Source: Pseudonocardia bannensis (GTDB lineage Bacteria; Actinomycetota; Actinomycetes; Mycobacteriales; Pseudonocardiaceae). Taken from it: DNA of 62,911 nucleotides. Of the stretch, positions 25,692-39,246 are shown one piece after another. Where the stretch lies: assembly GCF_012911875.1 (NCBI RefSeq), contig NZ_JAAXKZ010000018.1, positions 1 to 62,911 of the forward strand, read 5' to 3'. The notes under the pieces are model-generated. The model searched no databases and was not told the DNA's origin. It saw nothing but the letters and a program-made list of their open reading frames with translations. Each line of letters begins with the position of its first letter. Within the stretch, counting starts at the first letter, position 1. The position numbers and the translations under genes are program-made.

Positions 25692-26401
25692 CCCGCTGAG
25701 GTGGCGGCCGGAGCGTCTGCGCTGGCGGTCGGCCACCGTCGCGGCTCGCGCGCGGACGAGGTGACGAGGTGGCGCGCCGAGTCGGTCCGCGGTGCATCGA
25801 GCGCGGGCAGCAGTGCTCCGCCGGGTTCATTCTCCGCGCCGTTCTCGAGCCGGCCGCGGCGAGAAGCCGAGGAGAGTGGGACCGGATCCGGAAATGGTGC
25901 GGCCGGCCACTCCTTCGGGATTCGCCGCGATGGGGCGTGGAACCGCCGGGCCGCGGGGGCATGCCGGTCGATGGGGACCGAACGCCGGCCGTCCGCCGGG
26001 TCGTGCGGCCGTTGGTTCCGATGTGGGCCGCCTGGCCGTCGAGGGTCTGTGGTCGCCGAGGTGCGGACGGCCCCCGACTCCCGCGACCTGCACAGACGCC
26101 CCCGATGGTCGGCGCCGCGGCTCGTGCTGCCGGCGTTCGGTCAGCCCGGTCGGAGAACCGCCACGCAGCGCGGCGGCGTGTGCCGTGGCCGTCGCCGCCC
26201 GGTCGCGGTCCGGGGTGCGTGGCGGCCGACGAGGTGGGCGCCTCCGGCGGCAATTCGCGATGCGGTCCGGCCTTCGACCGGGAACGCTCCCATCCGTCTC
26301 GATTCCGGTTTCATTCTGAATAGACAAGGCGTGTCGATCATCCATTTCCGGCCAGGTGTCAAGTGGTGATTTTTTACAGTATGGGTCGCATAATCCGGGG
26401 C
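25692..26401. other. long intergenic region without a gene
   Basis: About 710 bases. The frames on both strands look like shadows and match no family I know. The last 60 bases (26340-26400) are clearly AT-rich and probably hold the promoter of the next gene. Confidence 0.45.
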
Positions 26402-26659
26402 ATGCGCAACCAGAACTGGGTGGCCGAGGTCGGCCCGGAGAACGCTCACTGGCTGGCCACCGAGAGCCGTACCGCCCGGCTCGCTCGGGAGTACCGGCCC
26501 CGTGATCTGGGGGAGGGGCGCGTCGGGCTGAGCGCGCTCGCTCTGGGTGCCTCGCGGGAGCTCGGCGAGGAGGAGGACGGCTACATCACCGACGACGCCG
26601 ACGGCCTGCGGCTCTGGATCGGCGACGACGCCTTCGACCTGGAGCTCACCGAGGACTGA
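26402..26659 (+). CDS. hypothetical acidic protein, 85 aa
   Basis: 85 residues from ATG at 26402; an earlier in-frame ATG (26381) and GTG (26363) also exist, and no start has a strong ribosome site. The sequence (NQNWVAEVGPENAHWLATESRTARLAREY ... LSALALGASRELGEEEDGYITDDADGLRLWIGDDAFDLELTED) is acidic at the C-terminus, without membrane segments. Not recognised. Codon use is typical of the genome, which supports a real gene. Confidence 0.55.
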   Translation: MRNQNWVAEVGPENAHWLATESRTARLAREYRPRDLGEGRVGLSALALGASRELGEEEDGYITDDADGLRLWIGDDAFDLELTED

Positions 26660-26776
26660 GTGCCGCCGTACGGAAGCGCCCGTCGCGAATGAGAGCACTG
26701 CTCTTGACGACGGGAGAGCTGGTGCTGTTCGATGCTCCTCATCGAGAGCGGTGCTCTCTCAAGCAGAGGAGACCTC

Positions 26777-27235
26777 GTGAACACCACGCCCCGCTATGTC
26801 GCCCCCGGCCGCGCCGCTGCCCTGTTCACCCGGGCCGTCGCGGGCCTGACACGCCTCGGTATCAGCGTCTGGGGCAGCCGCGTCCTCGCGGTCCGCGGAC
26901 GGACGAGCGGGCAGTGGCGGACGGTGCCGGTCAACCTGCTCGTCCACGACGGCGCCCGCTACCTCGTCGCGCCCCGCGGGCACACCCAGTGGGTGCGTAA
27001 CCTGCGCGCCGCCGGTGGCGGGGAGTTGCAGCTCGGACGTCGCGCCGAGCCGTTCACCGCGACGGAGCTGTCCGATGACGAGAAGGTCGCGGTGCTGCGC
27101 GCCTACCTGCGCCGGTGGAGGTTCGAGGTCGGGGCGTTCTTCGACGGGGTGGACGCCGACGCCTCCGACGACGAGATGCGCCGGATCGGTCCCGACCACC
27201 CGGCCTTCAGGGTCACCGTGGACGTCAGCGGCTGA
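26777..27235 (+). CDS. F420H2-dependent nitroreductase-fold (DUF385) protein
   Basis: 152 residues from GTG at 26777 with GAGGAGA upstream. The core VLAVRGRTSGQWRTVPVNLLVHDGARYLVAPRGHTQWVRNLRAAGGGELQLG is the split beta-barrel signature of the deazaflavin-dependent nitroreductase (Ddn/DUF385) family; GRTSG...R and the W-x-R-N-L stretch are its hallmarks. The family reduces or binds substrates with F420, abundant in actinobacteria. Substrate unknown. Single gene. Confidence 0.82.
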   Translation: MNTTPRYVAPGRAAALFTRAVAGLTRLGISVWGSRVLAVRGRTSGQWRTVPVNLLVHDGARYLVAPRGHTQWVRNLRAAGGGELQLGRRAEPFTATELSDDEKVAVLRAYLRRWRFEVGAFFDGVDADASDDEMRRIGPDHPAFRVTVDVSG

Positions 27236-27742
27236 ACCGGATCGGCCCTGCCGCGGCCGGAGACGCCCGGAGTCTGCCCGGCGGAGGGATCAACCGGTGC
27301 CGGCGGAGGCTCCCCGTTCCGCCGGCACCGGTCATTCGGTCAACGCGCGGGCCGGTCGAGGGGTTCGGCCCGAACGGGCGCACCGTCGAGCGGACCTCGG
27401 ACGTCTGCGACCGGCATCCGCTATCCCCCATTGGTCCAAATGAGTACGCGGACCCGCCCGCCGACCGGCGCCGACCGGCCACCGTTCATCCGGCATCGCA
27501 CGGTAATCACGCGCTCACCCGCGTGCACCCACGAAGTCCACCAGTGCGGTGCCCACCTCGATGGGGCACCCGGTCGGGGCGCAGCAGCGCGGTGTGCCAG
27601 TCGACCGGGGCGCCCCAGGCGGGCCCCACCGCCACCGCCTGCTCGGCACCCACTGCGCCGAGGACGCCGACGGCGTGGCCCACGAGAGACAGGATCGAGT
27701 CGGCTCCGGCCGCCGCCGCAGCATCGGCAGCACGTGCCGGAA
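27236..27742. other. intergenic, no gene supported
   Basis: About 500 bases between the DUF385 gene and the gltD terminator. On the minus strand a short frame contains HAVGVLGAVGAEQAVAVGPAWGAP, which looks protein-like, but it is bounded by stops and I cannot identify it. Confidence 0.4.
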
Positions 27743-27784
27743 CGCACCGGGCCCGGACGAGCGAACTCGTCCGGGCCCGGTGCG
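27743..27784 (-). terminator. perfect 19-bp hairpin after gltD
   Basis: CGCACCGGGCCCGGACGAG, a CGAA loop, then its exact reverse complement. It starts 14 bases downstream of the gltD stop. There is no T run, common for actinobacterial terminators. Confidence 0.8.
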
Positions 27785-27798
27785 CGTCTCCTGGACCG

Positions 27799-29245
27799 TC
27801 AGTTCAGCGGACGGTCCGTCGGGTTGATCGGCCGGGGGAGCACCGAACGCCCGGTGAGGAACCGGTCGACACCTGCCGCGGCGGCCCGGCCCTCGGCGAT
27901 CGCCCACACGATCAGCGACTGCCCGCGGCCCATGTCGCCGGCCACGAAGACGCCGTCCACGCTGCTCATGTAGTCGTCGTTGCGCGCGACGTTGCCCCGG
28001 TCGTCGAGTTCGACGCCCAGTTCGGCGAGCAGCTTGCCCTTCTCCGGGCCGACGAAGCCCATGGCCAGCAGCACGAGGTCGGCCGGCAGCTCCTGCTCGG
28101 TGCCCTCGACGGGGACGAACCTGCCGTCCGCGTCGCGGGAGACCTCCACCAGCCGCAGCGCCCGGACCCTGCCCTCCTCGTCGCCCACGAACTCGGTCGT
28201 GTTGACCGAGTACAGCCGTTCGCCGCCCTCCTCGTGCGCCGAGGACACCCGGTAGACCATCGGGTAGGTCGGCCAGGGCATGTTGTCGGTGCGGTGCTCC
28301 GGCGGCGTCGGCATGATCTCCAGCTGGGTCACCGATGCGGCTCCCTGACGGTGCGACGTGCCGAGGCAGTCGGCCCCGGTGTCACCGCCGCCGATGATCA
28401 CGACGTGCTTGCCCTCGGCACTGACGGGCGGGGCGTCGATGTCGCCCTGCTGCACGTGGTTGGCCCACGGCAGGAACTCCATGGCCTGGTAGACGCCCTG
28501 GAGCTCGCGACCCGGCACGGGGATGTCGCGCCAGGCGGTGGCCCCACCGGCGAGCACCACCGCGTCGAAGTCCTCGCGCAGCTTCTCGACCGGCACGTCC
28601 ACCCCGACGTCGACCGACGCCCGGAACAGCGTGCCCTCGTCGCGCATCTGCGCCAGCCGACGGTCGAGCCGCGACTTCTCCATCTTGAACTCGGGGATCC
28701 CGTAGCGCAGCAGCCCGCCGATCCGGTCGGCACGCTCGAAGACCACGACGTCGTGCCCGACCCGGGTCAGCTGCTGGGCCGCGGCCAGACCGGCCGGACC
28801 GGAGCCGACCACCGCGACCTTCTGGCCCGTCTTGACCCCGGGCGGTCGCGGCGTGACCCAGCCCTCGTCCCAGGCCCGGTCGATGATCTCGATCTCGACC
28901 TGCTTGATGGTGACCGCGTCGCTGTTGATGGCCAGCACACAGGCCGCCTCGCACGGCGCCGGGCACAGCGTCCCGGTGAACTCCGGGAAGTTGTTGGTCG
29001 CGTGCAGCCGCTCGATGGCCTCGCGCCAGTCGTGGCGCCAGACCAGGTCGTTCCACTCCGGGATCAGGTTGCCCAGCGGGCAGCCCTGATGGCAGAACGG
29101 GATGCCGCAGTTCATGCAGCGTCCGGCCTGCTTCTCCAGGTCCTCACGGGAGAAGTCCTCGTAGACCTCGCGCCAGTCCATCAGGCGCAGGTCGACGGGA
29201 CGTCGCTTCGGGGTCTCCCGGGGAGTGGTGAGGAAGCCCTTCGGA

Positions 29246-29253
<8 letters not shown>
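27799..29253 (-). CDS. gltD: glutamate synthase (NADPH) small subunit
   Basis: Supplies electrons from NADPH to the large subunit for glutamine + 2-oxoglutarate to 2 glutamate. 484 residues. The N-terminal iron-sulphur region has [17 protein letters not shown] and [13 protein letters not shown] is bound at [17 protein letters not shown] and NADPH at [16 protein letters not shown]; the tail [22 protein letters not shown] is the second FAD motif. All expected cysteines are present. Its ATG overlaps the end of gltB by 8 bases (ATGGCTGA), giving coupled translation, and a strong hairpin follows. Confidence 0.97.
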
Positions 29254-33826
<4,573 letters not shown>

Positions 33827-34360
33827 CAGCTCCTCCTGTCGTCTCGGTGCACCCCGACGATCGCATCGGGACGACGTGGACCTCACGGTTCCAAACAACT
33901 GCCGACGCTCTCGGCGGACTGTGGTGACTTGTCCGGTCGAGTGCACTGCCCGGATCGGTCGTCCGGCTGGGTGGCGCGTCGGACGTACTTACGACGGCCG
34001 CGCGCCATGATGGGGCGCCGGCCGGCCCATTGCACAGTGCGACCGCACGCAGCACCGAGCGCGGTCTGACGGACAAAGAGTCGCATGCGGCACCGCGATT
34101 TCGCCAGTGAGCGCCGGAGTGACCAGGGTGACTGTGGGGTGACCTGGGCGTTTCGGCGGTTCGGCGGCCGGCACCCGCTTCGGGCGGGCTCGTACCGAGG
34201 GTCACGACCAGGTGGTGAACGGGGCGTCACTGTGGGCCATTCGACGGAGTGGTGTCCCACCGCGCACGCCGGCGCCGCGACCGGTCCGCGGGCACGGACC
34301 CGAGCGGTCCGGTGCGCCGTTCGTGTCCGGACCGGCGGGGGTACGGGGGAGACTGTCGAG
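33827..34360. other. divergent promoter region between gltB and the FhuF-like gene
   Basis: About 530 bases without a gene. It must carry both promoters. I looked for a GlnR-type nitrogen operator and found none clear enough to call. Confidence 0.45.
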
Positions 34361-35086
34361 GTGGATGTGCGCGCGGCGCTGGCCGACGTCGGAGGGCTCG
34401 GTCCGTTCTTCGAGGTCGGCACGAACCCCGCGGAACAGGTGGATCCGACGTGGCGACCGATGGCGGATCTCTATTCCGACCCGCTGCCGTTGGGTGAGCG
34501 CATCGCCCACGTGCGGCGCGTTCTCGACAGCGACGACCGGGTGGCGGCCTCCATCGCCTTCCAGGGGATGGCGGCCCGGGTGCTGTCCGCGCCGCTGGCC
34601 ATGGTGGTGCTGCACGGGGTGTTACCGGCCCTCACCGCCCGCACGCTGCACTGGCGGGTCTCCCTGACCGGGCCATGGCCGCTCTGGGCCGACGCACCCG
34701 GTGGCGAACACGTGCCCGACGACCCGGACGCCGCCGCCGGCCGACTCACCGACCTGCTGGTCGGCGAGCACCTGCGCCCGCTGGTGGAAGCAGTGGGTAG
34801 GCAGGTCGGGATCTCCGAACGGATCCTCTGGGGGAACGCGGCCTCGTCGGTGGCGGCGGGCAAGCGGCTGATCGGCACGACCCGCCCGGAGGCCGCGGAC
34901 CGGGCCGCCCGAATCGCCGCCGGGGTGCTCGCCCGCGGCCCGTTCGCGACCGCAGGTGAGCGGCGGGCACCGGCCCCGCCCGACGTCGGATGGACCTTCC
35001 AGCGGCGCTCCTGCTGCCTGTACTACCGGGTCCGCGACGGCGGGCTCTGCGGTGACTGCGTGCTCAACCTGCGGGCCGGTCGATAA
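34361..35086 (+). CDS. FhuF-like [2Fe-2S] iron-siderophore reductase
   Basis: 241 residues from a GTG at 34361 with GGGGGAGA upstream. The C-terminus carries the FhuF cluster motif: RRSCCLYYRVRDGGLCGDCVLNL, i.e. C-C-x(10)-C-x(2)-C, which binds a [2Fe-2S] centre in siderophore-iron reductases. The middle (LGERIAHVRRVLDSDDRVAASIAFQGMAARVLSAPLAMVV) is the usual helical part, and WGNAASSVAAGKRL matches the conserved heme/siderophore-pocket block. It probably releases iron from imported ferric siderophores in the cytoplasm. No transporter is adjacent. Confidence 0.85.
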   Translation: MDVRAALADVGGLGPFFEVGTNPAEQVDPTWRPMADLYSDPLPLGERIAHVRRVLDSDDRVAASIAFQGMAARVLSAPLAMVVLHGVLPALTARTLHWRVSLTGPWPLWADAPGGEHVPDDPDAAAGRLTDLLVGEHLRPLVEAVGRQVGISERILWGNAASSVAAGKRLIGTTRPEAADRAARIAAGVLARGPFATAGERRAPAPPDVGWTFQRRSCCLYYRVRDGGLCGDCVLNLRAGR

Positions 35087-35091
35087 CGGCG

Positions 35092-35454
35092 TCAGTCGAG
35101 CCGGACCTCGGCGATCGTCACCTGCACCACGACGGCCAGCCCGGTGTAGGCCGTCACCGCCGCCGCCACCTCCTGTTGCACCGCCCGGGCCAGGTCGCGG
35201 CAGTTGACCCCGATCCGGGTGACCACCGTGAGAGCGATCTCGGCGCGGTCGCCGTGCACCGTCGCTGTCACCCCGTCCGTGGCGGGTTGCACCAGATCCG
35301 GGCCCAGCACCGAGCCGGCGAGGCCGAGCAGGGCATGGGCGAGGTCGGCCCGCAGTCCCAGCACCCCCGGGACCTGGTGTGCGCACTGCGCCGCGACGCG
35401 GGCGACCACGGCGTTCCCGACGTGGAACCGGACACCCGCCGCCGCGCCGGTCAC
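35092..35454 (-). CDS. Asp23/Gls24-like protein
   Basis: 120 residues. It has the Asp23 pattern: a helix (GNAVVARVAAQCAHQVPGVLGL) followed by strands with EIALTVVTRIGVNCRDLARAVQQEVAAAVTAYTGLAVVVQVTIAEVRL, typical of alkaline-shock/envelope-stress proteins. Its GTG overlaps the TGA of the preceding gene. Third gene of the sigma/anti-sigma/Asp23 operon. Confidence 0.8.
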   Translation of the reverse strand: MTGAAAGVRFHVGNAVVARVAAQCAHQVPGVLGLRADLAHALLGLAGSVLGPDLVQPATDGVTATVHGDRAEIALTVVTRIGVNCRDLARAVQQEVAAAVTAYTGLAVVVQVTIAEVRLD

Positions 35455-36092
35455 CGCGGTCCCCCGCGGTCCAGCCCACTCTCGAACACGTCGACCACCT
35501 CGATGTCCACCCGCCGCACAGCGACGCCGAGCGCCTGCGCGCCGGCCGCGATGATCATCTGCCGGACCCGGGCCGTCACCGACGCCAGGTCGACCCCGAA
35601 ACGGGCGGTGACGGTCATGGCCACGGTCACCGGGCCGGCGCGGGAAGCGTCCCCGGTCGCCGGTCCGAGCTGTTCGATGCGGCAACTTCGGGCCCGCATC
35701 CCGTCCATCCCGTCGACGACGTGCCGCAGCACCGCAGCCGCGGCCGGGCGGCTGAGGAGGGCCGGACCGTGTGGCGAGTCGAGCTCGAGCACGTCGTGGG
35801 GCCGCAGCTCGGCCAGCACGGCGCCCATCACCCGGTCCATCACCGACGGCGGCGGCTGCACCGGCTCGGTGGCCATTCGGTGCACCACCGCGTCGAGCTT
35901 GCGGGCGTCGGCGATCGCGGCGGCGCAGTGCAGGCAGTCGCGCTCGTGCTCGTCGCGGGCCCCGGCGGTCGCGCGGTCCCACACCGCGGCGGCATCACGA
36001 CCGCAGGCCAGCACCTCGATCGTGGGGCCCGCATCCGGATCCACCGCCCCGCTCATCTCCCGGCTCACCTCTCCGAGCTCCCCGGCGTTCAT
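35451..36092 (-). CDS. anti-sigma-like protein fused to an Asp23-like domain
   Basis: 213 residues from ATG at 36092 (overlapping the sigma gene's TGA); an ATG two codons earlier is also possible. Near residue 50 is HERDCLHCAAAIADARKLD, an H-x3-C-x2-C motif like zinc-binding anti-sigma domains. The C-terminal half (LSRPAAAAVLRHVVDGMDGMRARSCRIEQL, VTVAMTVTARFGVDLASVTARVRQMIIAAGAQALGVAVRRVDIEVVDV) is an Asp23-like fold. No membrane segment. The gene order suggests that it holds the upstream sigma factor; the fusion would let an Asp23-type interaction control it. That mechanism is inference. Confidence 0.65.
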   Translation of the reverse strand: MNAGELGEVSREMSGAVDPDAGPTIEVLACGRDAAAVWDRATAGARDEHERDCLHCAAAIADARKLDAVVHRMATEPVQPPPSVMDRVMGAVLAELRPHDVLELDSPHGPALLSRPAAAAVLRHVVDGMDGMRARSCRIEQLGPATGDASRAGPVTVAMTVTARFGVDLASVTARVRQMIIAAGAQALGVAVRRVDIEVVDVFESGLDRGGPR

Positions 36093-36700
36093 CGCCACGG
36101 CCGCATCGCCGCCGCCAATCGGGTGCGTGCGCGGTGGATCCGGCCGCGCACCGCCGTCTCGCCCGCCCCTGTGATCTCGGAGATCTCGGTGTACCCGAGA
36201 CCCTCCAGCTCACGCAGCACCCAGCAGAGCCGCAGCTCGTCCGGCAGTGCCTGCAGCGCCGCGCGCAGCGCCGCCATCCCGGCGTCGAGCTCGGCGGTGC
36301 GTTCCGGGGACCGTCCGGGCGCCGGGGCCGGCTCCGGAAGGTCCCCCACCTCGTCCATCGGCACCGCCGGCCGGCGCCGGCGCAGCATGTCCAGGCAGCG
36401 GTTGGTCACCACCCGGTACATCCACGTCGAGAACGCCGAGTCACCCCGGAACCGGTTGATCCGCCGCCACGCGTCGAGCAGCGCCTCCTGCAGCGCGTCC
36501 TCCGCGTCGGTGGGATCTCCCAGCACCCTCACGGCGACCCGGTAGAGGGTGGCCTGGTGGCGCAGCGCCAGTGCCTCGAACGCCCGGACGTCACCCTCCT
36601 GAGCGCGGACGACCAGGGTCTTCTCGTCGAGTTCGGCGAGCCCCGCCCGCGGGCGCGCGGCACCGGCCGCCGACCCGTGGACCAGCTCGTCCGAGGTCAC
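36089..36700 (-). CDS. ECF-type RNA polymerase sigma factor
   Basis: 203 residues from GTG at 36700; the frame is open to a GTG at 36808 but the extra residues look non-protein. Region 2 is EGDVRAFEALALRHQATLYRVAVRVLGDPTDAEDALQEALLDAWRRINRFRGDSAFSTWMYRVVTNRCLDMLRRRRP, including the DAEDALQEA core-binding motif; region 4 is ALQALPDELRLCWVLRELEGLGYTEISEITGAGETAVRGRIHRARTRL. It directs polymerase to stress promoters. The next two genes are overlapping (ATGA, GTGA) and likely control it. Confidence 0.9.
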   Translation of the reverse strand: MTSDELVHGSAAGAARPRAGLAELDEKTLVVRAQEGDVRAFEALALRHQATLYRVAVRVLGDPTDAEDALQEALLDAWRRINRFRGDSAFSTWMYRVVTNRCLDMLRRRRPAVPMDEVGDLPEPAPAPGRSPERTAELDAGMAALRAALQALPDELRLCWVLRELEGLGYTEISEITGAGETAVRGRIHRARTRLAAAMRPWR

Positions 36701-36814
36701 CGGTGCGAGCACCCCGGGTGTTGCGGACGTGCTGCAACCCGGTCCGTCCGCGTGCTGAGTGGCCCGCACGGCTCTCCGCTCACATCGGTCAAATGTGATG
36801 CCGGTCACGGAATG

Positions 36815-36839
36815 GTCAACTTTCGATCAGACCGGGTAA
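36815..36839 (+). promoter_or_regulatory. possible stress-sigma (SigB-like) promoter for the CsbD gene
   Basis: A GTCAAC box, 13 bases, then GGGTAA, resembling the GTTT...GGGTA type used by actinobacterial SigB/SigF. It is 76 bases before the CsbD start. Weak match in the -35 half. Confidence 0.3.
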
Positions 36840-36915
36840 GAGGAGTCTATGCGCGGCACGTGAGCGACCGGTGACCCCTGGTGCCGGTGCCGCCCCGCCC
36901 GACGAGGAGGCTGAC

Positions 36916-37092
36916 ATGAGCTTGTCCGACAAGGCGAAGAACAAGACCCAGGAGATGTCCGGCAAGGCCAAGGCCGTGACGGGGGAGGCCACCGACGACC
37001 GAGACCTGCAGGCCGAAGGCAAGAAGGACCAGTTCGCCGGCAGCGTCAAGCAGGCCGGCGAGAAGGTGAAGGACGCCTTCAAGAAGAGCTGA
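36916..37092 (+). CDS. CsbD-family stress protein
   Basis: 58 residues from ATG at 36916 with GAGGAGG upstream. The whole sequence (SLSDKAKNKTQEMSGKAKAVTGEATDDRDLQAEGKKDQFAGSVKQAGEKVKDAFKKS) matches CsbD: small, hydrophilic, Lys-rich, with G-K-A-K and Q-x-G-K/A repeats. CsbD is a general-stress protein of unknown mechanism. A clear hairpin terminator follows. Confidence 0.92.
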   Translation: MSLSDKAKNKTQEMSGKAKAVTGEATDDRDLQAEGKKDQFAGSVKQAGEKVKDAFKKS

Positions 37093-37118
37093 CGCGCCGC
37101 CAGGTTGCGTTTCTCGAG

Positions 37119-37158
37119 CGGCACCCCGGAGCACGCGCCCGGGGTGCCGTTCTCTTTC
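37119..37158 (+). terminator. intrinsic terminator after CsbD
   Basis: CGGCACCCCGG pairs with CCGGGGTGCCG around a 9-base loop and is followed by TTCTCTTTC. Confidence 0.85.
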
Positions 37159-37235
37159 TGCGCTCGTCGGGTGCATCCCGGCCTGCCCGCCGGCCCGCGC
37201 GCGGCTCGTCGGCGAGCCGGCCCGTCGGCGCTGAG

Positions 37236-37241
37236 TAGCCT
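37236..37241 (+). promoter_or_regulatory. -10 box TAGCCT of a leaderless transcript
   Basis: TAGCCT followed by 6 bases and the GTG at 37248; no ribosome site. Confidence 0.5.
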
Positions 37242-37247
37242 GCCGCC

Positions 37248-37577
37248 GTGACCGACGCACCGCGGGTCCCGGGGTCCGGCGTCCCGACCGACGCCGAGGC
37301 GGTCGCGGCCGCGGTCGCGGCCCATCCGGCCGTGGCCCGCCTGGCCGGCGGGCCGTTCGGCACGGTCGCGTCCTACCTGCCCGGGCGGCGGCGGTTGCTC
37401 GGTGTCCGTGTCGGCTCCGCGGGGGAGTCGGCCGAGGTCGCCGTCGTGGCCCGCTTCGGCGTCCCCCTGCCGCGGCTGGCCGACGAACTCGGCGCCCTGG
37501 TCCGCGCGATCCTGGGCCCGGTCCCGGTCGAGATCACCTTCGTCGACGTCGTCGTCGAGGGCGCGGTCCGGGGCTGA
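37248..37577 (+). CDS. small Asp23-like protein (third copy in the region)
   Basis: 109 residues from GTG at 37248. The C-terminal half reads RRLLGVRVGSAGESAEVAVVARFGVPLPRLADELGALVRAILGPVPVEITFVDVVVEG, the same strand-helix-strand plan as the proteins at 35092 and 35451. The N-terminal helix has AVAAAVAAHPAVARLAGGPFG. The domain assignment is by pattern only. It is a separate unit, divergent from the sigma operon, and placed just before tig. Confidence 0.65.
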   Translation: MTDAPRVPGSGVPTDAEAVAAAVAAHPAVARLAGGPFGTVASYLPGRRRLLGVRVGSAGESAEVAVVARFGVPLPRLADELGALVRAILGPVPVEITFVDVVVEGAVRG

Positions 37578-37645
37578 GACGCGGGCCACTCGGCCGCCGC
37601 GGACGCGCCGGACGGGCGGCCGGACGCCGCCGAGCCCGTCTCGCC

Positions 37646-37651
37646 TAGACT
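37646..37651 (+). promoter_or_regulatory. probable tig -10 box (TAGACT)
   Basis: Lies 99 bases before the tig start, leaving an untranslated leader with a normal ribosome site (AAGGAG). Confidence 0.4.
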
Positions 37652-37750
37652 CGCCCGTAGTAGCGGCGCCGATGGCAGGCGCCGTGGTCGCATCCGGCGA
37701 CCGGCACGTGAGTCCACAGCTTCCTGTCTGTCCGTCCAAGGAGTACCACC

Positions 37751-39199
37751 GTGAAGAGCACCGTCGAGCACCTCAGCCCGACGCGCGTCCGGATCAACGT
37801 CGAGGTGCCGTTCGACGAGCTCAAGCCCGACTTCGACCGCGCGTACAAGAAGATCGCCAAGCAGGTCCGGATCCCGGGCTTCCGCCCCGGCAAGGCCCCG
37901 GCCCGCATCCTGGAGGCCCGGCTGGGCCGCGGCGTGGTGCTCGACGAGGTCGTCAACGAGGCCATTCCGGCGAAGTACAGCGAGGCCGTCACAGCGTCGG
38001 ACGAGGTCCGGCCGCTGGGACGTCCCGACATCGAGGTCACCGAGATCGCCGACGGCGAGAAGCTGGCCTTCACCGCGGAGGTCGACGTCCGGCCGGAGAT
38101 CACGCTGCCCGACCTGGACGGGCTGACCGTCTCCGTCGAGGACGTCGAGGTCACCGACGAGCAGGTCGACGAGCAGCTGGAGCAGCTGCGGGGCCGTTTC
38201 GGCACGCTGACCGGCGTCGACCGGCCCGCCGCCCAGGACGACTTCGTCCAGATCGACCTGTCGGCCAGCGTCGACGGCACCCCCGTCGAGGAGGCCACCA
38301 CCACCGGGTTCTCCTACCAGGTGGGCCAGGGCGGGCTGATCGAGGGGATCGACGAGGCCATCACCGGGCTGTCCGAGGGCGAGTCGCGCACGTTCACCTC
38401 CAAGCTGGTGGCCGGCGAGTACGCCGACAAGGACGCCGAGGTCACCGTCAAGGTCACCGCGGTCAAGGAGCGTCAGCTGCCCGACGCGGACGACGAGTTC
38501 GCCCAGCTGGCCAGTGAATTCGACACCCTCGACGAGCTCGTTGCCGACCTGCGCGAGCGGCTCGGCCGGGTGCGCCGGATGGAGCAGGTCACCCAGGCCC
38601 GCGACCGGGTGCTCGACGCCCTGGTCGAGGCCACCGAGGTGCCGCTGCCGGAGAGCGTCGTGACCGCCGAGGTCGACTCCCGGCTGCACGACGCGGTGCA
38701 CAGCTTCGACCACGACGAGGAGAAGTTCGGCCAGTTCCTCGAGGCGCAGGGCAAGTCCCGCGAGGAGTTCGACGCCGAGACCCGCGCCGAGGCCGAGCGT
38801 TCGGTCAAGACCCGGCTCGTGCTCGACGCCCTGGCCGACGCCGAGCAGGTGTCGGTGAACGACCAGGAGCTGACCGAGCGGATCGTCTACCAGGCCCAGC
38901 AGTACGGGATGGCGCCGGAGGAGTTCGTCCAGCGCATCCAGCAGGCCGGCCAGCTCGGTGCCATCTACTCCGACGTGCGGCGCAGCAAGGCGCTGATCAC
39001 GGCGGTGCGCGCCGCCACCGTCACCGACGCGGCGGGCGAGCCCGTGGACCTGTCGGACCTGCTCGGTCCGGAGGACGGCGCCGCCGAGGTGGCCGAGACC
39101 CCGGACGAGACCGCCGAGGCGGCCGGCGAGGCCACCGAGGTGGCCGACGAGGCCGGCACCGGGGATGCGGCCGACAAGCCCGCATCCAGCACGGCCTGA
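37751..39199 (+). CDS. tig: trigger factor (ribosome-bound chaperone, peptidyl-prolyl isomerase)
   Basis: 482 residues from GTG at 37751 with AAGGAG 8 bases before. The ribosome-binding domain carries GFRPGKAPARILEARLG (the signature loop, usually GFRxGKxP) near 39-55; the FKBP-type domain follows (DDFVQIDLSASVDGTPVEEATTTGFSYQVGQGGLIEGIDEAITGL, about 158-205); the C-terminal chaperone arms end in an acidic Glu/Ala tail (about 440-482) typical for actinobacteria. It folds nascent chains at the ribosome exit. Upstream of clpP1P2 as in related genomes. Confidence 0.97.
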   Translation: MKSTVEHLSPTRVRINVEVPFDELKPDFDRAYKKIAKQVRIPGFRPGKAPARILEARLGRGVVLDEVVNEAIPAKYSEAVTASDEVRPLGRPDIEVTEIADGEKLAFTAEVDVRPEITLPDLDGLTVSVEDVEVTDEQVDEQLEQLRGRFGTLTGVDRPAAQDDFVQIDLSASVDGTPVEEATTTGFSYQVGQGGLIEGIDEAITGLSEGESRTFTSKLVAGEYADKDAEVTVKVTAVKERQLPDADDEFAQLASEFDTLDELVADLRERLGRVRRMEQVTQARDRVLDALVEATEVPLPESVVTAEVDSRLHDAVHSFDHDEEKFGQFLEAQGKSREEFDAETRAEAERSVKTRLVLDALADAEQVSVNDQELTERIVYQAQQYGMAPEEFVQRIQQAGQLGAIYSDVRRSKALITAVRAATVTDAAGEPVDLSDLLGPEDGAAEVAETPDETAEAAGEATEVADEAGTGDAADKPASSTA

Positions 39200-39246
39200 C
39201 GTCCGCGCCGGGCGCCGCTGCGCCCACAGCGAACAACACCCCGGTT

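Noticed and set aside
25692..26401. Several 170-220 codon frames in the gap after the DedA gene
   Set aside because: Overlapping frames on both strands with Arg/Gly/Pro-rich composition, no ribosome sites and no recognisable motif.
27515..27907. 130-codon frame overlapping the end of gltD
   Set aside because: Runs through the gltD coding sequence and the perfect terminator stem, so it is not a likely gene.
33827..34360. Possible nitrogen-regulator (GlnR) operator upstream of gltB
   Set aside because: No pair of half-sites with acceptable spacing was found by eye.
37402..38517. 371-codon + frame across tig
   Set aside because: Arginine-rich shadow in another frame of the trigger factor gene.
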